Below are positions 11,520-22,900 of a stretch of 61,428 nt of DNA, piece by piece. The notes beneath the pieces are model-generated. The model ran no database searches, was not told the origin of the DNA, and was given only the letters and a program-made list of their open reading frames with translations. The stretch is from Branchiostoma floridae (lineage: Eukaryota; Chordata; Leptocardii; Amphioxiformes; Branchiostomatidae): positions 12,901,647-12,963,074 of the forward strand of contig NC_049982.1 of assembly GCF_000003815.2 (NCBI RefSeq), written 5' to 3'. Both the position numbers and the translations under genes were made by a program. Position 1 is the first letter of the stretch; each line of letters begins with the position of its first letter.

Positions 11520-11800
11520 AAAAAATAATTACTCAAACAGCTGTATATGATTTTGGAAACGTACAGACGTTTCAGATAGTACGTATCCACTATCTTTCGT
11601 CAGTGACATTGATGAAGTGATCTGGACGAAACTGGTTTTTGTACCCTAACTATGAATTCAAATTCCTGATGAGGGTGGGATTGTACATTCTCTTGTATGT
11701 GGCCTCTCTAACTCCCCGTTTGAACCATCGGGGTTCGCGTGGTTTGCAAAAATTTCTTTAATGTGGAAAAACGGATTTGGCACTCCTTTCGCTGACTGGC
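11520..11800 (-). mobile_element. Penelope-like element, truncated 3' tail
   Basis: Read on the minus strand, this matches the tail of the Penelope-like copy at 38870-39545: GGTTC(A/G)AACGGGGAGT(T/C)AGAGAGGC, a peptide-coding stretch ending in the usual 'Y..NPTL' region, TAGTTAGGGTA(C/T)AAAA, then the hammerhead-like motif and TTGAGTAA(T/C)TATTTTTT(T)GGC. The segment between the 'NPTL' codons and the tail, about 200 bp in the longer copy, is deleted. No complete reading frame remains. Confidence 0.7.
11561..11607 (-). ncRNA. Hammerhead-ribozyme-like motif (Penelope tail)
   Basis: On the minus strand the core reads GTCA, CTGACGA, a stem AGATAGT/ACTATCT, then GAAACGTC. This follows the hammerhead order stem I, CUGANGA, stem II, GAAA, very short stem III (ACGU), cleavable C. 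Stem II is different in sequence from the copy at 39424-39465 but still pairs perfectly. Stem I here has mismatches (GTCA against TGTA), so this copy may have decayed. One extra A sits between CUGANGA and stem II in every copy in this window. Confidence 0.5.
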
Positions 11801-13600
11801 GATATTCGTAGCATCTGACTAAATTAAATATGATATAGTATTGGATTCTGAACAAAAATGGATTATCATTTACTCGTAACTTATATTCGTTGTACAATAA
11901 GTAAGGGTGAGTCACATGCTATTAACATTTACAAACGCATGTCTTCTTCTTTAAGACCGACAGAGGGAAAATCAAACCATGATTATTACTGACATTACCG
12001 TGTATGAGGGTTATCATTTATGCCATGGGTTATCATAAATACAAGATTTGATTCAAAAGCCCTAAACATCCGCAGAATAGCGACGGCATGTATTGTCAAA
12101 TTGAGTCAAATATGATAGTAAATGATATCATCTTGGTTATCTGCAACGCTGTTTACTTTATGGCTCAGGTCTATGCACTGAGGTGTACCGATGTCAAGCT
12201 TGCGACTTTTAGCATAGAGCAACAGCTCTGATAAGTCGAAACACATCATGTCTTTATGATAAATATACAGGACTACAAAATGATACAAATAATTGACATA
12301 TAAAAGTCTGCAATATTGAACTGACTCACGAAACTATCGGTTTTCTATGTTCCACCCTTGTTGATCCAGGCCAGCTGCCGTTCTGTCCAGTCCAGTCTGC
12401 CCTCGGAAGTCCCGATGACTATTGATATGGAGGGCTGGGGTAACACTGTTACATGTTTCACACACGTCTACTAGCTAGTTTTACTCAAAACTGGAAACAT
12501 TTTAGCGTGTGTTCTTGTATGCATTGTTGTGTTTAAAAGCTTATAAATCATGCATATCAACTTTATTTATGCGACTTTACGAGTACGAGTGTACTGAATT
12601 GATATACCACTAGTTTTCAGCCTGTTTTCAAATAATTTTCTATCTCTAAGAGCGTCTCGAGCAAAATACTATAGAAACGAAACAGAACCTAAACGAATTT
12701 CGTCCCGTTTTTGTAGTATACAATAAGTTATAATGGGTTTCGAAAAAGATAAAGGATATCTTATTCTGTACATGTGGATATGAAATATTGAAATCCATTG
12801 TAAACCCAATGAGGTTTGTTCAGAAATTATGCTTCTGTAACATTGGGTAGAAAATAGAAAAGAAATTTAAGTTTTTTGACAAATCCCTTATGTTACCATT
12901 CATCATGGTGATGGTCGACGAAGTTTTACATTGAATGTGCCGCTGCAGAGCATGCAGCAGCATCATGGGCAGTCAGCAGCGGGGAGGTATGTACAATCCT
13001 TATTCTAATCATAGATACAAAGCATGGATGGGCTCTCATGGGGGTTTTGAAGTAACTGTAATCTATCTATCTATCTTCAGTTTTTAAGGCTGATAACAAG
13101 CCCAACTGGGTGTAAAATTACCCCGGCGGCAGAGAGCTTCACATGCCCCCAAGAGAGCCTTGCTAATCCACTGGAGACCGGATTTAACTGGCTGTGTTGC
13201 AATATAAGTGACTGTGTTGATTGTGCAAAAAGTTCAGAAGATAAATCACTGAGAAAATCAAATCGACGTTTGTCCTCCTTTACTAGACGTGTTTCACGTT
13301 TATAACCAAATCCTTTGGAAGGAGGTGATCATGTTATCAACCTATAGCTATAGTCCATCACGAATGAACGAAGGACATGCACAGCTACTCGTCATTTTAC
13401 TGCCAGACAACAAAACAGACGTACGCGTATATTGATACATTTGGCAGTTATTGTACCTATGCTTGACAACCACCTATCTCGATTGTCTCTGGTGTTTTAT
13501 TCAGTATGAAGTTTTAGCCAAGTGAAAATATAACTAGATAAGAAATACAACTAGATAAAAAAATGTGTCAAAAACAGTATAAATGTAAATTTATATACTT

Positions 13601-13664
<64 letters not shown>

Positions 13665-14433
13665 GTAATACCGACAAACGACAATAACATGCAGACTCTC
13701 AAAATTTGTCACCATTTTTATTTGAATCAGTAAACCTTCTTCATACACCATGTTGAAAAAAATATCAAGGTAATCCCACCGTTAATAATATGCTGTCTGA
13801 CTAAGTTTATTACGACGGTATTAAGACGGTCAATTTAAGTGCTATTGAAGACATACATGTTCCTCTTATCATGATATGATTTCTTCAAAACATTTCACTT
13901 TCCAACTGATTATTATTTGTGAAACTCTGCTTGGTAAACAATAAAAACATATTGAGCTAAATGCGATCAGATTAACGTCTATGAAAATGCATGTGCGTCG
14001 CTCGTCGCTGGGTACAAAAAGTTGGCATGACGTTGAATTTAAGAGAAGACATTTGAAAAGTGTCAAAGCGTAGAATACAATAGCTTTCCTTTACCGAGAA
14101 TTGACATCTATGTCGATTAATGTTCTTCGTTGTAAGGCTTCTTTGCAAAATCATAATGCATGCTAAATAATGTTATAAAGCTACCCAAGTTAGAACAATA
14201 CTTTTAACACCATTGTATTAGTACAATTCAGACGTGTCGCAAGACTTATAATGGAAAATATTCCAAAGCATTCTCTCTCTCTCTCTTTCTCTCTCTTTCT
14301 CGAGTCAACGGGAACAATCTGTTACAATGTATCGTGACCTCGGCACTGTTGTTAACTTTCAATCAAACATTTTGCAATAAAATGTCAATGTTGGGGTTCC
14401 ATCCTGGATCGGGTAATTCAGCAATTAAGCAAT
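11800..14433. other. Intergenic region between the methyltransferase and BRICHOS genes
   Basis: I see no conserved gene. The region is AT-rich with a (CA)n run and a CT-rich run. Two short open stretches on the minus strand (13082-13183 and 12334-12434) have plausible acceptors in the right phase to extend the neighbouring BRICHOS transcript, but the peptide exon at 14434-14552 already closes that gene. The 3' UTR of that gene probably lies at about 13720-14433, where minus-strand AATAAA signals occur at 13806-13811 and 13717-13722. Confidence 0.45.
13604..13662. repeat. (CA)n microsatellite
   Basis: About 29 uninterrupted CA dinucleotides. Confidence 0.98.
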
Positions 14434-16189
14434 TTACCCCCAGCACCACACATAGTAATAGCGACATGAGTAGCGCCAGAAATACAGGTATCTGTACCTA
14501 TAGCAATAGTACCTGATGCACACTCCTCGCTTCTGGCGGCTGTTAGCAGCACCTGAAATCGAGCATGTAATAACTCAGGTTAGGGTACATCATCAGTTGT
14601 TAAGAGTGACATGACAACACAATCACAGTTTACACGGTAAAGAGGGTAAGGAGGGAGAATGGGGAGAAGTGGACGTAGAGAGTACTGTACTCCCTCGACC
14701 AGATGCATAATTATGATGATTACGTTGAAAGAAATCTCCACTGGGACAGTCACAAATATATTTGTTGTGCCTGAAATGTAGCTTTCTATGACTATGTGAA
14801 GGATGTACACTTACCGCCTTCAGCGCCTGCCTGGCCCTCTGGGCGAGCGATGGCCCAGTATACCTCATGAGCCTTGCAGAAGTCGAGCATTTTCTCACTC
14901 AGGATGGATTTGTCGACCTTTCCACGGCTTTCATCCAGGGTGATGTTCACTTCTCCGCCGCTCTCAGCCTCCTCAACTTTGCCCTGCATAACAGATAGAA
15001 TGTTTGTTTTGACTCAGGTTCTGTGGTTGTTTTGTGGCGGCTATAAACTACATTTCACAGACAAAAAAACAAGCTTAATTTGATAAATAGGATTGGTACA
15101 TCGGCCGTACCTCGTCATCTCTCTGCACCTCATTTGTCATCTTCTCGACTTCCTCATCACTGTATGTAGTGTCCTCCAAGATGAAGCAAATGTGGAGGCC
15201 GGAGAACTTGTATGCAGCCAAATCCTACAGCAACGGGTAAAAGTACAGAGTTAAAGATATATCAAAATGTCATTGAGGAAACCTCCAGATAAAGCAGAAA
15301 CATGTAGCCAGAAAAAAATGTTGAGAGAGAGAGAGACAGACAGACAGACATGTAGACAACCTATATGAAAGTTAGTGGAGTTATAGACGATTGAATAATC
15401 TTCTCACATTTTTGGTGTCATACATGATGGCGGTTTCTCCATCTTCACTCTTGGTGTAGAAAGTCTCGGTCTTCAGGTTGACATCAACCTCTACCTTCTC
15501 CTGGAGGACTTTCCCGTCGTACTTCAGCTTACGCTCGGCCTAGCAGTCAACGTGGATAAAGGTGATTAAATATATGTTCCAGTTTTGAACATGAATAAAA
15601 CTTATTTCGTAGACGTCGACACGGACCAACACAAGTTATTCAAGTCAGACACGAGTGGCGTCCGTGAACAGAACGCAGTCCTTACCGTAAGCATCCTGGT
15701 GTCCTTAGACAGGTACACGCCCAGCAGGGTGGCTCCTATCACCAACAGCACCAGGAAAACGGCTCCCACGCCAAGCCATTTCTTCAGTTTCTTCTGGTAA
15801 TCAGCAAGATTCTACAAAAAGGTAAAAAGATTAGCATTTTATGTTGGTCCATTTCGGTATCATATGTCATACACAATAGGTTAGGAATTGTAGGACGAGC
15901 AGGCGCTGCAAAGGCTGTATGAAGGAAATGGCGGTACTAGTTTGCTGATAACACATGAATAGTGCAAGCATTTAGAAAATTATCAATTACACATTGTTCA
16001 ATTGACAACAATATCATTTGCTGTCTGTAAACATGGGGTATTCAAAACTTGATTATAATCTGCACAGTAGTACAACAAAAGAACAACAACCAAAGAAGAC
16101 TACTGTATATGTACCTTGAAGTCAGCTTCAGGATCTGCAGGCGGTCCCGCATATGGAGGGAGGGGCTTTTTGTCCTCGGTGTAGCTCAT
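14434..16189 (-). CDS. BRICHOS-domain type II membrane precursor of a putative beta-hairpin antimicrobial peptide, 6 exons
   Basis: This is a predicted secretory-pathway precursor. Exons 16115-16189, 15686-15811, 15408-15539, 15111-15224, 14815-14983 and 14434-14552 join in phase (0,0,0,0,1) to 244 residues. The N-terminus is short and cytosolic (MSYTEDKKPLPPYAG), with a single membrane anchor at residues 37-59 flanked by KKLKKW, i.e. type II as in other BRICHOS proteins. The BRICHOS domain spans about 92-195: the conserved Asp is in MYDTKN (D108), the two domain cysteines are C124 (HICFILED) and C185 (LDFCKAHEVYW), and a glycosylation site is at N162. A Gly/Ala/Glu-rich linker leads to the dibasic site RQKR (211-214), and the last 30 residues (215-244) are a cationic four-cysteine peptide. 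This order (anchor, BRICHOS, basic cleavage site, C-terminal hairpin peptide) is that of annelid arenicin, alvinellacin and capitellacin precursors. An acceptor in the 5' UTR near 16203 implies a non-coding first exon upstream. Function as antimicrobial is inference. Confidence 0.87.
14437..14526 (-). other. Mature peptide region: 30-residue, four-Cys, Tyr/Arg-rich putative antimicrobial hairpin
   Basis: This is the last 30 codons before TAA, directly after KR. It begins GVCIRYYC and ends VWCWG. Cysteines are at mature positions 3, 8, 21 and 28, so nested pairs 3-28 and 8-21 would lock a two-stranded hairpin with the turn near 14-16. There are five Arg (5, 10, 12, 18, 22) and no Lys, Asp or Glu, giving net charge about +5. 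Ten Tyr and three Trp alternate with Arg (YRYRY), the strand pattern of membrane-active hairpins. The final Gly after Trp could donate a C-terminal amide. Confidence 0.75.
15325..15351. repeat. Short (GA)n/(CAGA)n run
   Basis: This is a GAGAGAGAGAGACAGACAGACAGACA tract in intron 3 of the BRICHOS gene (GAGAGA then ACAGACAGACAGA). It is a simple repeat. Confidence 0.85.
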
Positions 16190-18840
16190 TTTTCTTTCGT
16201 CCTAGAAAAAGCAAAACAAAACAAAAACAAAACAAAACAGATATTTATCATTTTGTTGATTTCAAACCTAAACTTGTTTACACTTCAATAGAATAAATGC
16301 ATGCAGATGTCAAACAGTAGAATTCGTTTCTGTCTTTTCGCTGTAGATTAGCATAACCCATTTCCTTATGGGCCAGATGTGCCAAAGGGCACGTCAAGCT
16401 GTCATGTTGAGAGATGCCCGGAAGGCCTCGTCTGCACAGGTCGTGCCGTCACATGTAGGCCAAGAGATAATAAGACGGGGTTGGTTTTGGTACGTGTGAC
16501 CAATATACGGACCAATCACGCCGCAAAGAAACTTCCTATTTCCTCCACGCCCATCATAAGATTTATGATGTGGAGTCAGCACAAATCAGTGACTTAACAA
16601 AATAGAAGCCCATTCCCCCAATACCTCTGATATGATCCGTTGCCAGATACACAATTGTGACAGTTAGTAGACCTGACACAAACACCCCACACAAACGTAC
16701 ATGCATGTCAAACAGTACGTTTTTGTTGCCCTATATCTCATTCAATGTAATTACTTGAGAGTATGTTTAAGAGAGTATATCTAAACAAAGGGAAGGTCAC
16801 AATACAGGAAGGGACGCTTGTGGAATCTAGGTTGCACGTTAACTTCTGTTGACGCCAACATAACGCACACATGTACCTACGGAGGTTAATGGACACCCCA
16901 ATCAATCTTGTAGCCTTTTCTGAGGTACGTGTGAAATCGGCTGCAAAACTTAATGATACATGTATAATGCATTCAGGAGAGTGAAACGTTCAAACTAGTC
17001 GAAGGAGGGCCAAACAATCCGACAAATGTCGTAGTTAAATATAACCATTCTAATATTCATCGTCGACTACGCTCCCGGATGAGTCGTATGAAGTTTTTGT
17101 TGAGGCTCGACCAATCTTTGCGCGACATACAAATGTTATGGCGATTTCATTTGCAGTTTTTGCGGACACTTTAAACACTTGTATCAGAATGTTCTTCAGG
17201 CAGTTTTGGAACGTGTTCAAAATCTATGGAGCCTACACTAATCTTTACTTTAAACATTTCGAGGGCAGCAGGACATTTTACAATGTAGTTGCAGTTGTAG
17301 AAGCGCCGAGAATTGCTGTGGTTTGTTAAGAACCACCTCTAACGCACCAGTATGGCCACATTTGTTGTACACAGTGAACAGTATTTGATTTCCAACTGCT
17401 CTGAATGTAACTAAAAAAACTATGTTAAGGAGTGAAAGCTTCCCTTTTACGATTTTCATATAGATTCTGAGCAAATGAGAGAAAAAATATATCTGATCGT
17501 TTTCTCACTCGGAAAGTCCAAGAAAGTCGGATCACGCATAACTTAAAATACTCACAAAATGAGCGAAAATTTATGAAAAATCAACTCTTTTGTCACAGAC
17601 ATATGTGCAACATTCGAAATCAAGAGTGTACAATAAAATCGTCCCGGTACAACACATTCAAAGGAGCACCAAATGAGCTGAACAGAGAAAGAAAATGAAA
17701 ACCTGTTAATATGTCGATTAAGACACAAAAGCGCTGAAGACTGCCGCTCGAAAGGGTGGTTCACCAATTGCAAGATTCGGAGATGAGCTCAGCTTGGCTG
17801 GTCGGCTGGTTGGTTGGTTGGTGGAGGTTTTCTCTGGTCGTGGTGGCCCGCCGTCAGGATCTGTCTGAGCTAGCAGCACAGGTGCGTATTTATTGGCAAG
17901 TAAAACAATAGAGACCAGTGTCTGACAAGGAAACGATATTTCGGAAAAATAGAACAATTATGTATTCAAATGAAGGGGCGTTCCGCCAACTTTGCAAAAA
18001 GTCATGACAAGCCCTGCGGGCAAACGTGTCAGAATGTTCTAGAAGGACGCGAAGTTGTAAATCGTAACCTCGAACAGAGCGCTTCCTCAAGAAGTCTGAC
18101 TGTGTGACATTCGCGAGATTGACCACCTTGCAGTACTGAAGAACAATGAACAAATACACGATAGATATCTGAAATGCCAATGGCATCATCAATTTTCCCT
18201 CACACCTGTGAGCTGACTCTCGTGGATGTAGCCAGCATCTAAATTCATATTGACAGGAGGGCCAGGCAATAAGCCAAGGGACAGATAAAAGGTTCTAAGT
18301 TGACTCGAGCTCCGTTTAAGATGCAAACAAAGAAGTGATAAATCCGTACATTGTGTGTAGTTTTCCAGGTGTGGTGTGTGTATGTTTGAGTGGCTGCTGC
18401 GTGTGCATGTGTTGTGCATATGTGTGTTGCTGCGTGTGTTGTGCATACGTGTGTATGTGTTATATATTAGTGTGTGTTGCTGGTGTTGTGTGTGGGAGTA
18501 GTTGTTTCTATTTTGTTTAGACATACGCACATGTTTAACTGGTCTCCCATAGTCTTACGACATCATTCTTTTGCTAACAGAAGCTTTGGTGGTACCAAAC
18601 GTATACATGTAACGCTATTTGTACAGCTTTATATATACCTTTAACGTTAAGATTCTCATGATCTATGTCGCTGTCTTCTGTGTGAAATCAATATAACGTT
18701 AAATGTGCATTGTACACCGACCTTGGTGCATATGCTATCATTCTGACGCATTTTAGCTATCGTGGGAAGAGAAGGCGAAACATATGTTGCACATCATATA
18801 CTAACTCAGATTTATTTTTGCGTCCAATCGACGTTAACAC
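16190..18840. other. Intergenic region upstream of the BRICHOS gene
   Basis: I see no recognisable protein-coding exon. A splice acceptor on the minus strand near 16203 (TTTTTCTAG) implies that a 5' non-coding exon and promoter of the BRICHOS gene lie somewhere to the right, but I could not identify them. A GT-rich low-complexity tract occurs at 18365-18505 and a (TTGG)n run at 17805-17822. Confidence 0.45.
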
Positions 18841-19520
18841 AAGCAGAGAAAGTCACAGACAGAGGAATGACCGATTGTTTATGAGTGATCAGGTACCCTG
18901 AGGCTCATCCGTGCTGGTGTCCTAGTTTTTGTGGGGATTTTTATGTGCTCAAATTTACCGAGAAGAGGAAACAAATATTTAAAAAAATAGAATAATCAAA
19001 GGTGAGTGGCCTTGATTGAAATGGACGCATGCGCAAAAAGAAGATACCGACACTCTGCTCAAGCTTACTCAAGCAGAGACAGAGGAATGACCGATTGTTT
19101 ATGAGTGATCAGGTACCCTGAGGCTCATCCTTGCTGGTGTCCTAGTTTTTGTGGGGATTTTTATGTGCTCAAATTTACCGAGAAGAGGAAACAAATACTT
19201 TCAAACATAGAACAATCAAAGGTGAGTGGAATTGATTTAAATGTACGCATGCGCAATAAGAAGAGGATACCTACACTCTGCCCAAGTCAGTGAAGGTCAC
19301 AGATAGAGGAATGACCGATTGTTTATGAGTGATCAGGTACCCTGAGGCTCATCCTTGCTGGTGTCCTAGTTTTTGTGGGGATTTTTATGCGCTCAAATTT
19401 ACCGAGAAGAGGAAACAAATATTTTCAAAAATAGAACAATCAAAGTTGAGTGACCTTAATCAGAATGGACACCTGCGCAATAAGAAGAGGATACCGACAC
19501 TCTGCTCAAGCTTACTCGAG
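18840..19520. repeat. Tandem repeat, about 222-bp unit, three copies
   Basis: The strings AGAGGAATGACCGATTGTTT, GAGTGATCAGGTACCCTGAG, TTTACCGAGAAGAGGAAACA and GATACC(G/T)ACACTCTGC recur at about 18862, 19083 and 19306 with 90% or better identity. The short open frames inside are repeated along with the unit and show no protein signature. Confidence 0.9.
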
Positions 19521-19818
19521 TGTAATCGGGGTCATCTCTGAGCAGACAGTGTGAGGCACATTCGGGAACTTTTCCTAGCTACCTTTACAAAATGCCTGTC
19601 AACATCTGTGTAGATATTATTCAGATGGACACTACCCTCCCCCACACATACATTCGTATAAGTTTGCACAATGCTGTTTAGTTTTATCATGATAGGGCAG
19701 TTAGGCAGCATATAATATTTCACATAAGGGGACAGTGACTACATATATTCCATGTACATTTTTAATATTATAAAATAGAAATGTCTTCCCATCAGGATAT
19801 TTTGTAAGCAGGTTAGAT

Positions 19819-19824
19819 TTTATT
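19819..19824 (-). terminator. Poly(A) signal for WDR6
   Basis: AATAAA on the minus strand lies about 100 bp past the WDR6 stop codon. Confidence 0.55.
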
Positions 19825-19921
19825 CATAGCAAAGTTTGAAGCGTATCTACATGTACATTTAAAACAATCACAGATGCTTAAGCTTGAGACGTTTTCTTAA
19901 AAGTCCACTGATTGTAAAATG

Positions 19922-22900
19922 TTAAGATGACAGAGGAGCAGAGCTGAGCAGCTGGATGCCATGCCCACACACAGCCATGTACTGTTCTCCACATCTGTGA
20001 GGGAAAGGAAGAGGCACACATGCATGTCATTGGAAAGTAAATAAAAAAACAGTCTGCCTTGTAAAGGATATACTGAAACCTATTGTGGACACACCTCAGA
20101 CCTCATTCAGTGAATTTTAATAGATAAAAAGAAAAATAATAGTTACTGAGATATCGTTCATTTTTCTGATATGATTCATAACAGTGAGTGGTATCAAGAA
20201 ATATAAGAACTGTCCGCATCCAACATAGCATATACAAATGTACAAATTATGCAAGTGACCCTAAACATTGTCTTTGTGTCAAGTAAACAGATAAAATGAT
20301 TCTTTGAAGTGATATGTTTAACACAGCGGCTTGGACAGCAAAACTTTATATCCATTTTCATTTTTTACTTTGATTTTGACATCCATGAGGTCTAATATCA
20401 AATAGATGGATGAGAAATTAATAATGCACGAAAATGAATATGGTGACTATGAATTATAATATAATGGTGACATATTTTCTACATACCCATCATTCCAACA
20501 CTCCAGCCCAGCAATGTCAGCTATGTGACAGAACTCCCCATGCAGGAAAGACAGATGACACTGCAGCAAAAACAAAATTTTAACTATCTGTAATTTCTAA
20601 TATTAAAACTCAATAAAAACTACATGAAGGGACAACAGCAATTCTTATAACACCAACTCAAAAGTGAAGACAAACTTGCTTCAATGGAGGAATAAAATTA
20701 TACTGAAAGCTTGCACTTACCTGTGCTGTTGGCTTTAAAATCAGTTGGTACATCCACATATTCACCCTTTGGTCCACTGAAGCTGTTAAAATGGTACAAC
20801 TATCTACGATATGCACATCTGTAGGGACAAAAAATGCCAATATGCCTGTGATTATTGTTATCTATAAAAGTGTTTTATCAACATTGCACAATGCCATTTT
20901 CATTGATAATTCATATATACGTACATGTAAATGTAAGAGATGGGTGAGGAAGAATGAGGGAAGAAAAGGGGAAACTGTATAATTTACAATGAGACATCAA
21001 GACATAAATACATTCAAATATGCTTTTAAAAAAAGCAGCAAATGGACATGCTCATGTACCAACATATTCACACACCCTCCAATTATAACTTTGCTAGAAT
21101 TGTTCTTAATTTTTGAACATATCAACACCACATGGCAGGCATGTTAATGAACAAGCACACACCTGTTATGGTGGCTGCATGGGCAGCATGGGCAGAGCTG
21201 GTTGCCGTAGCAACAATGACAGGCTTGTTTGGGGTGTCTTTTTGGAGAGACAGGAGGGTAATCTGAAGACTGTTGTCATCCCCTCCACTGGCAACCAGAT
21301 AATGGTGACCTGTACAGGAGGTCATGTGAGTTAAGCTTGGCTAACTTGTCAATAATACATTTGTACAACACTTGTCAATAATACAACCAGGGCTCTAGCC
21401 AGCGTCCCTGTTTCCGTCAATTGACGGAAATTTGCTGTGTGTGACGGAAAATTTTAAAACCAATCCGTCAACCTTGACGGACAAAAATCTGATAAAAGCT
21501 CCTTGGTGGAAGCTACAGGAGGCTTGGGGACGCCGTCCACGGTTGTAAAAGCCATACACTGTTTGTTTTGCTATTGTTATGATTGTTGACAATGTGTGTC
21601 GGTGCCCTTTCGCATACGATAATCTCATTAAAACCCGTTTTTCAAGGTCTCAATTCAGTCTCTCTACCTCCTGGAATAGTGTTTTCACGACAATGGGAAT
21701 TGGCTGATGGAAAAAAAAATCAAGCTGGCTAGAGCCCTGAATACAACATTCAAGTCCTTCCCTGTGTGAGTGAGTTAAAAGCCACTCCTAAATGGGGAAG
21801 GGACTGTTTTTGTTGTTCTGAATGTTGGCAAAAATATTCCATCCCAGTCTTATTCAAAACATGTAACCTGTAGCTACCATTAGATCAATGCCCAGTAAAG
21901 GTCTCTAGATCTTGGCCTTACACTGAGCAAACTGGTTTTAAAAAAGTGTTTAGTGGATTCTTTGTTAATGATTTGATTTGACATGTGTCTCTCCAGTATA
22001 AGCAGTGTGCTTTAAAAAAAAAGACTACACTGAAACAAGTGCTTTTAAAAAAAGCTGGCGTTTCGTCTACGTTTATGAGTGTGACCTGTCTTTTTCTTGA
22101 AGTAAAATCTGTTAGAAAAAGTCACTCAAGGGTTGTTGCGTCTATAAGAAAAATTGTTATTTTGGAAAGGAGTGCTGTTTAATAGCGGGTCTTGGCTTAC
22201 AACTTTATTTTAAAATGTACAATAAGTTCATTATAAAATCTATCAATATACTCAGGTAGTCCTCATGAAGTCCTGTTCATAAGACAAAGGCCTTGCATAT
22301 GTGAAATGAATACTAAAATAATAAAAAAATGATATATAAAAATATAATATCAATAAATAAATAGAATATTTATATATTATCTTCAATATTTCAAAAGAAA
22401 AAACATCCACTCTCGGTTCTGAACCAGGGGATTGTGCCGAGTATGCAAATAAGACTGTATTATGGATGCAAACTATGGAAACTAATGGCAGAGAGTGAGT
22501 GAAACAAATATATTCAACATATATTGTATATGTACAACTTGAATGTATTCAATATCATGTGAATCTTGAGAAACGTATGCTCTTGTAAGTCAGGAGTTGC
22601 AGTGACCATATATTAAAGTTACACATAAATTAATGGGACAAAGGACAGTGTGTGATTGTACATGTATGCTTTTATTTTGATCAAATTTTATGAAGTGAGA
22701 AACATGGCCTTCACATTGTCTAGCATGAAAAGGGGAACTTAGTTCTACGTTGCAGGGCAAAAATTGTGAAGTTGCGATACACATGATCTCATTTTCAGCA
22801 CAATTATCATTGAGTAGTCCACAAATGATGTAAGTTAGAAATTGCTCAATACAATATGATTCTCTACTGTGTTGTATATATAACGTTAAAGACAGATATG

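Noticed and set aside
12334-12434. Another phase-1-compatible terminal exon candidate for the BRICHOS gene.
   Set aside because: Two frames are open and neither resembles a known C-terminus. It lies beyond a better terminal exon.
13082-13183. Open stretch on the minus strand with a phase-1 acceptor that could end the BRICHOS gene with a Cys-containing amphipathic tail.
   Set aside because: The exon at 14434-14552 is closer, has a better acceptor, follows a dibasic site and makes strong family sense. This one has a weak pyrimidine tract and looks like repeat sequence. It remains possible as an alternative last exon only if transcripts show it.
17718-17957. Pro/Ser-rich open frame upstream of the BRICHOS gene that might be a 5' exon.
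   Set aside because: It is built on a TTGG simple repeat, ends without a usable donor, and the BRICHOS start codon lies downstream of a separate 5'-UTR acceptor.
18365-18505. Cys/Val-rich open frame in a GT-rich tract.
   Set aside because: The amino-acid pattern is a by-product of a TGTGTG low-complexity repeat.
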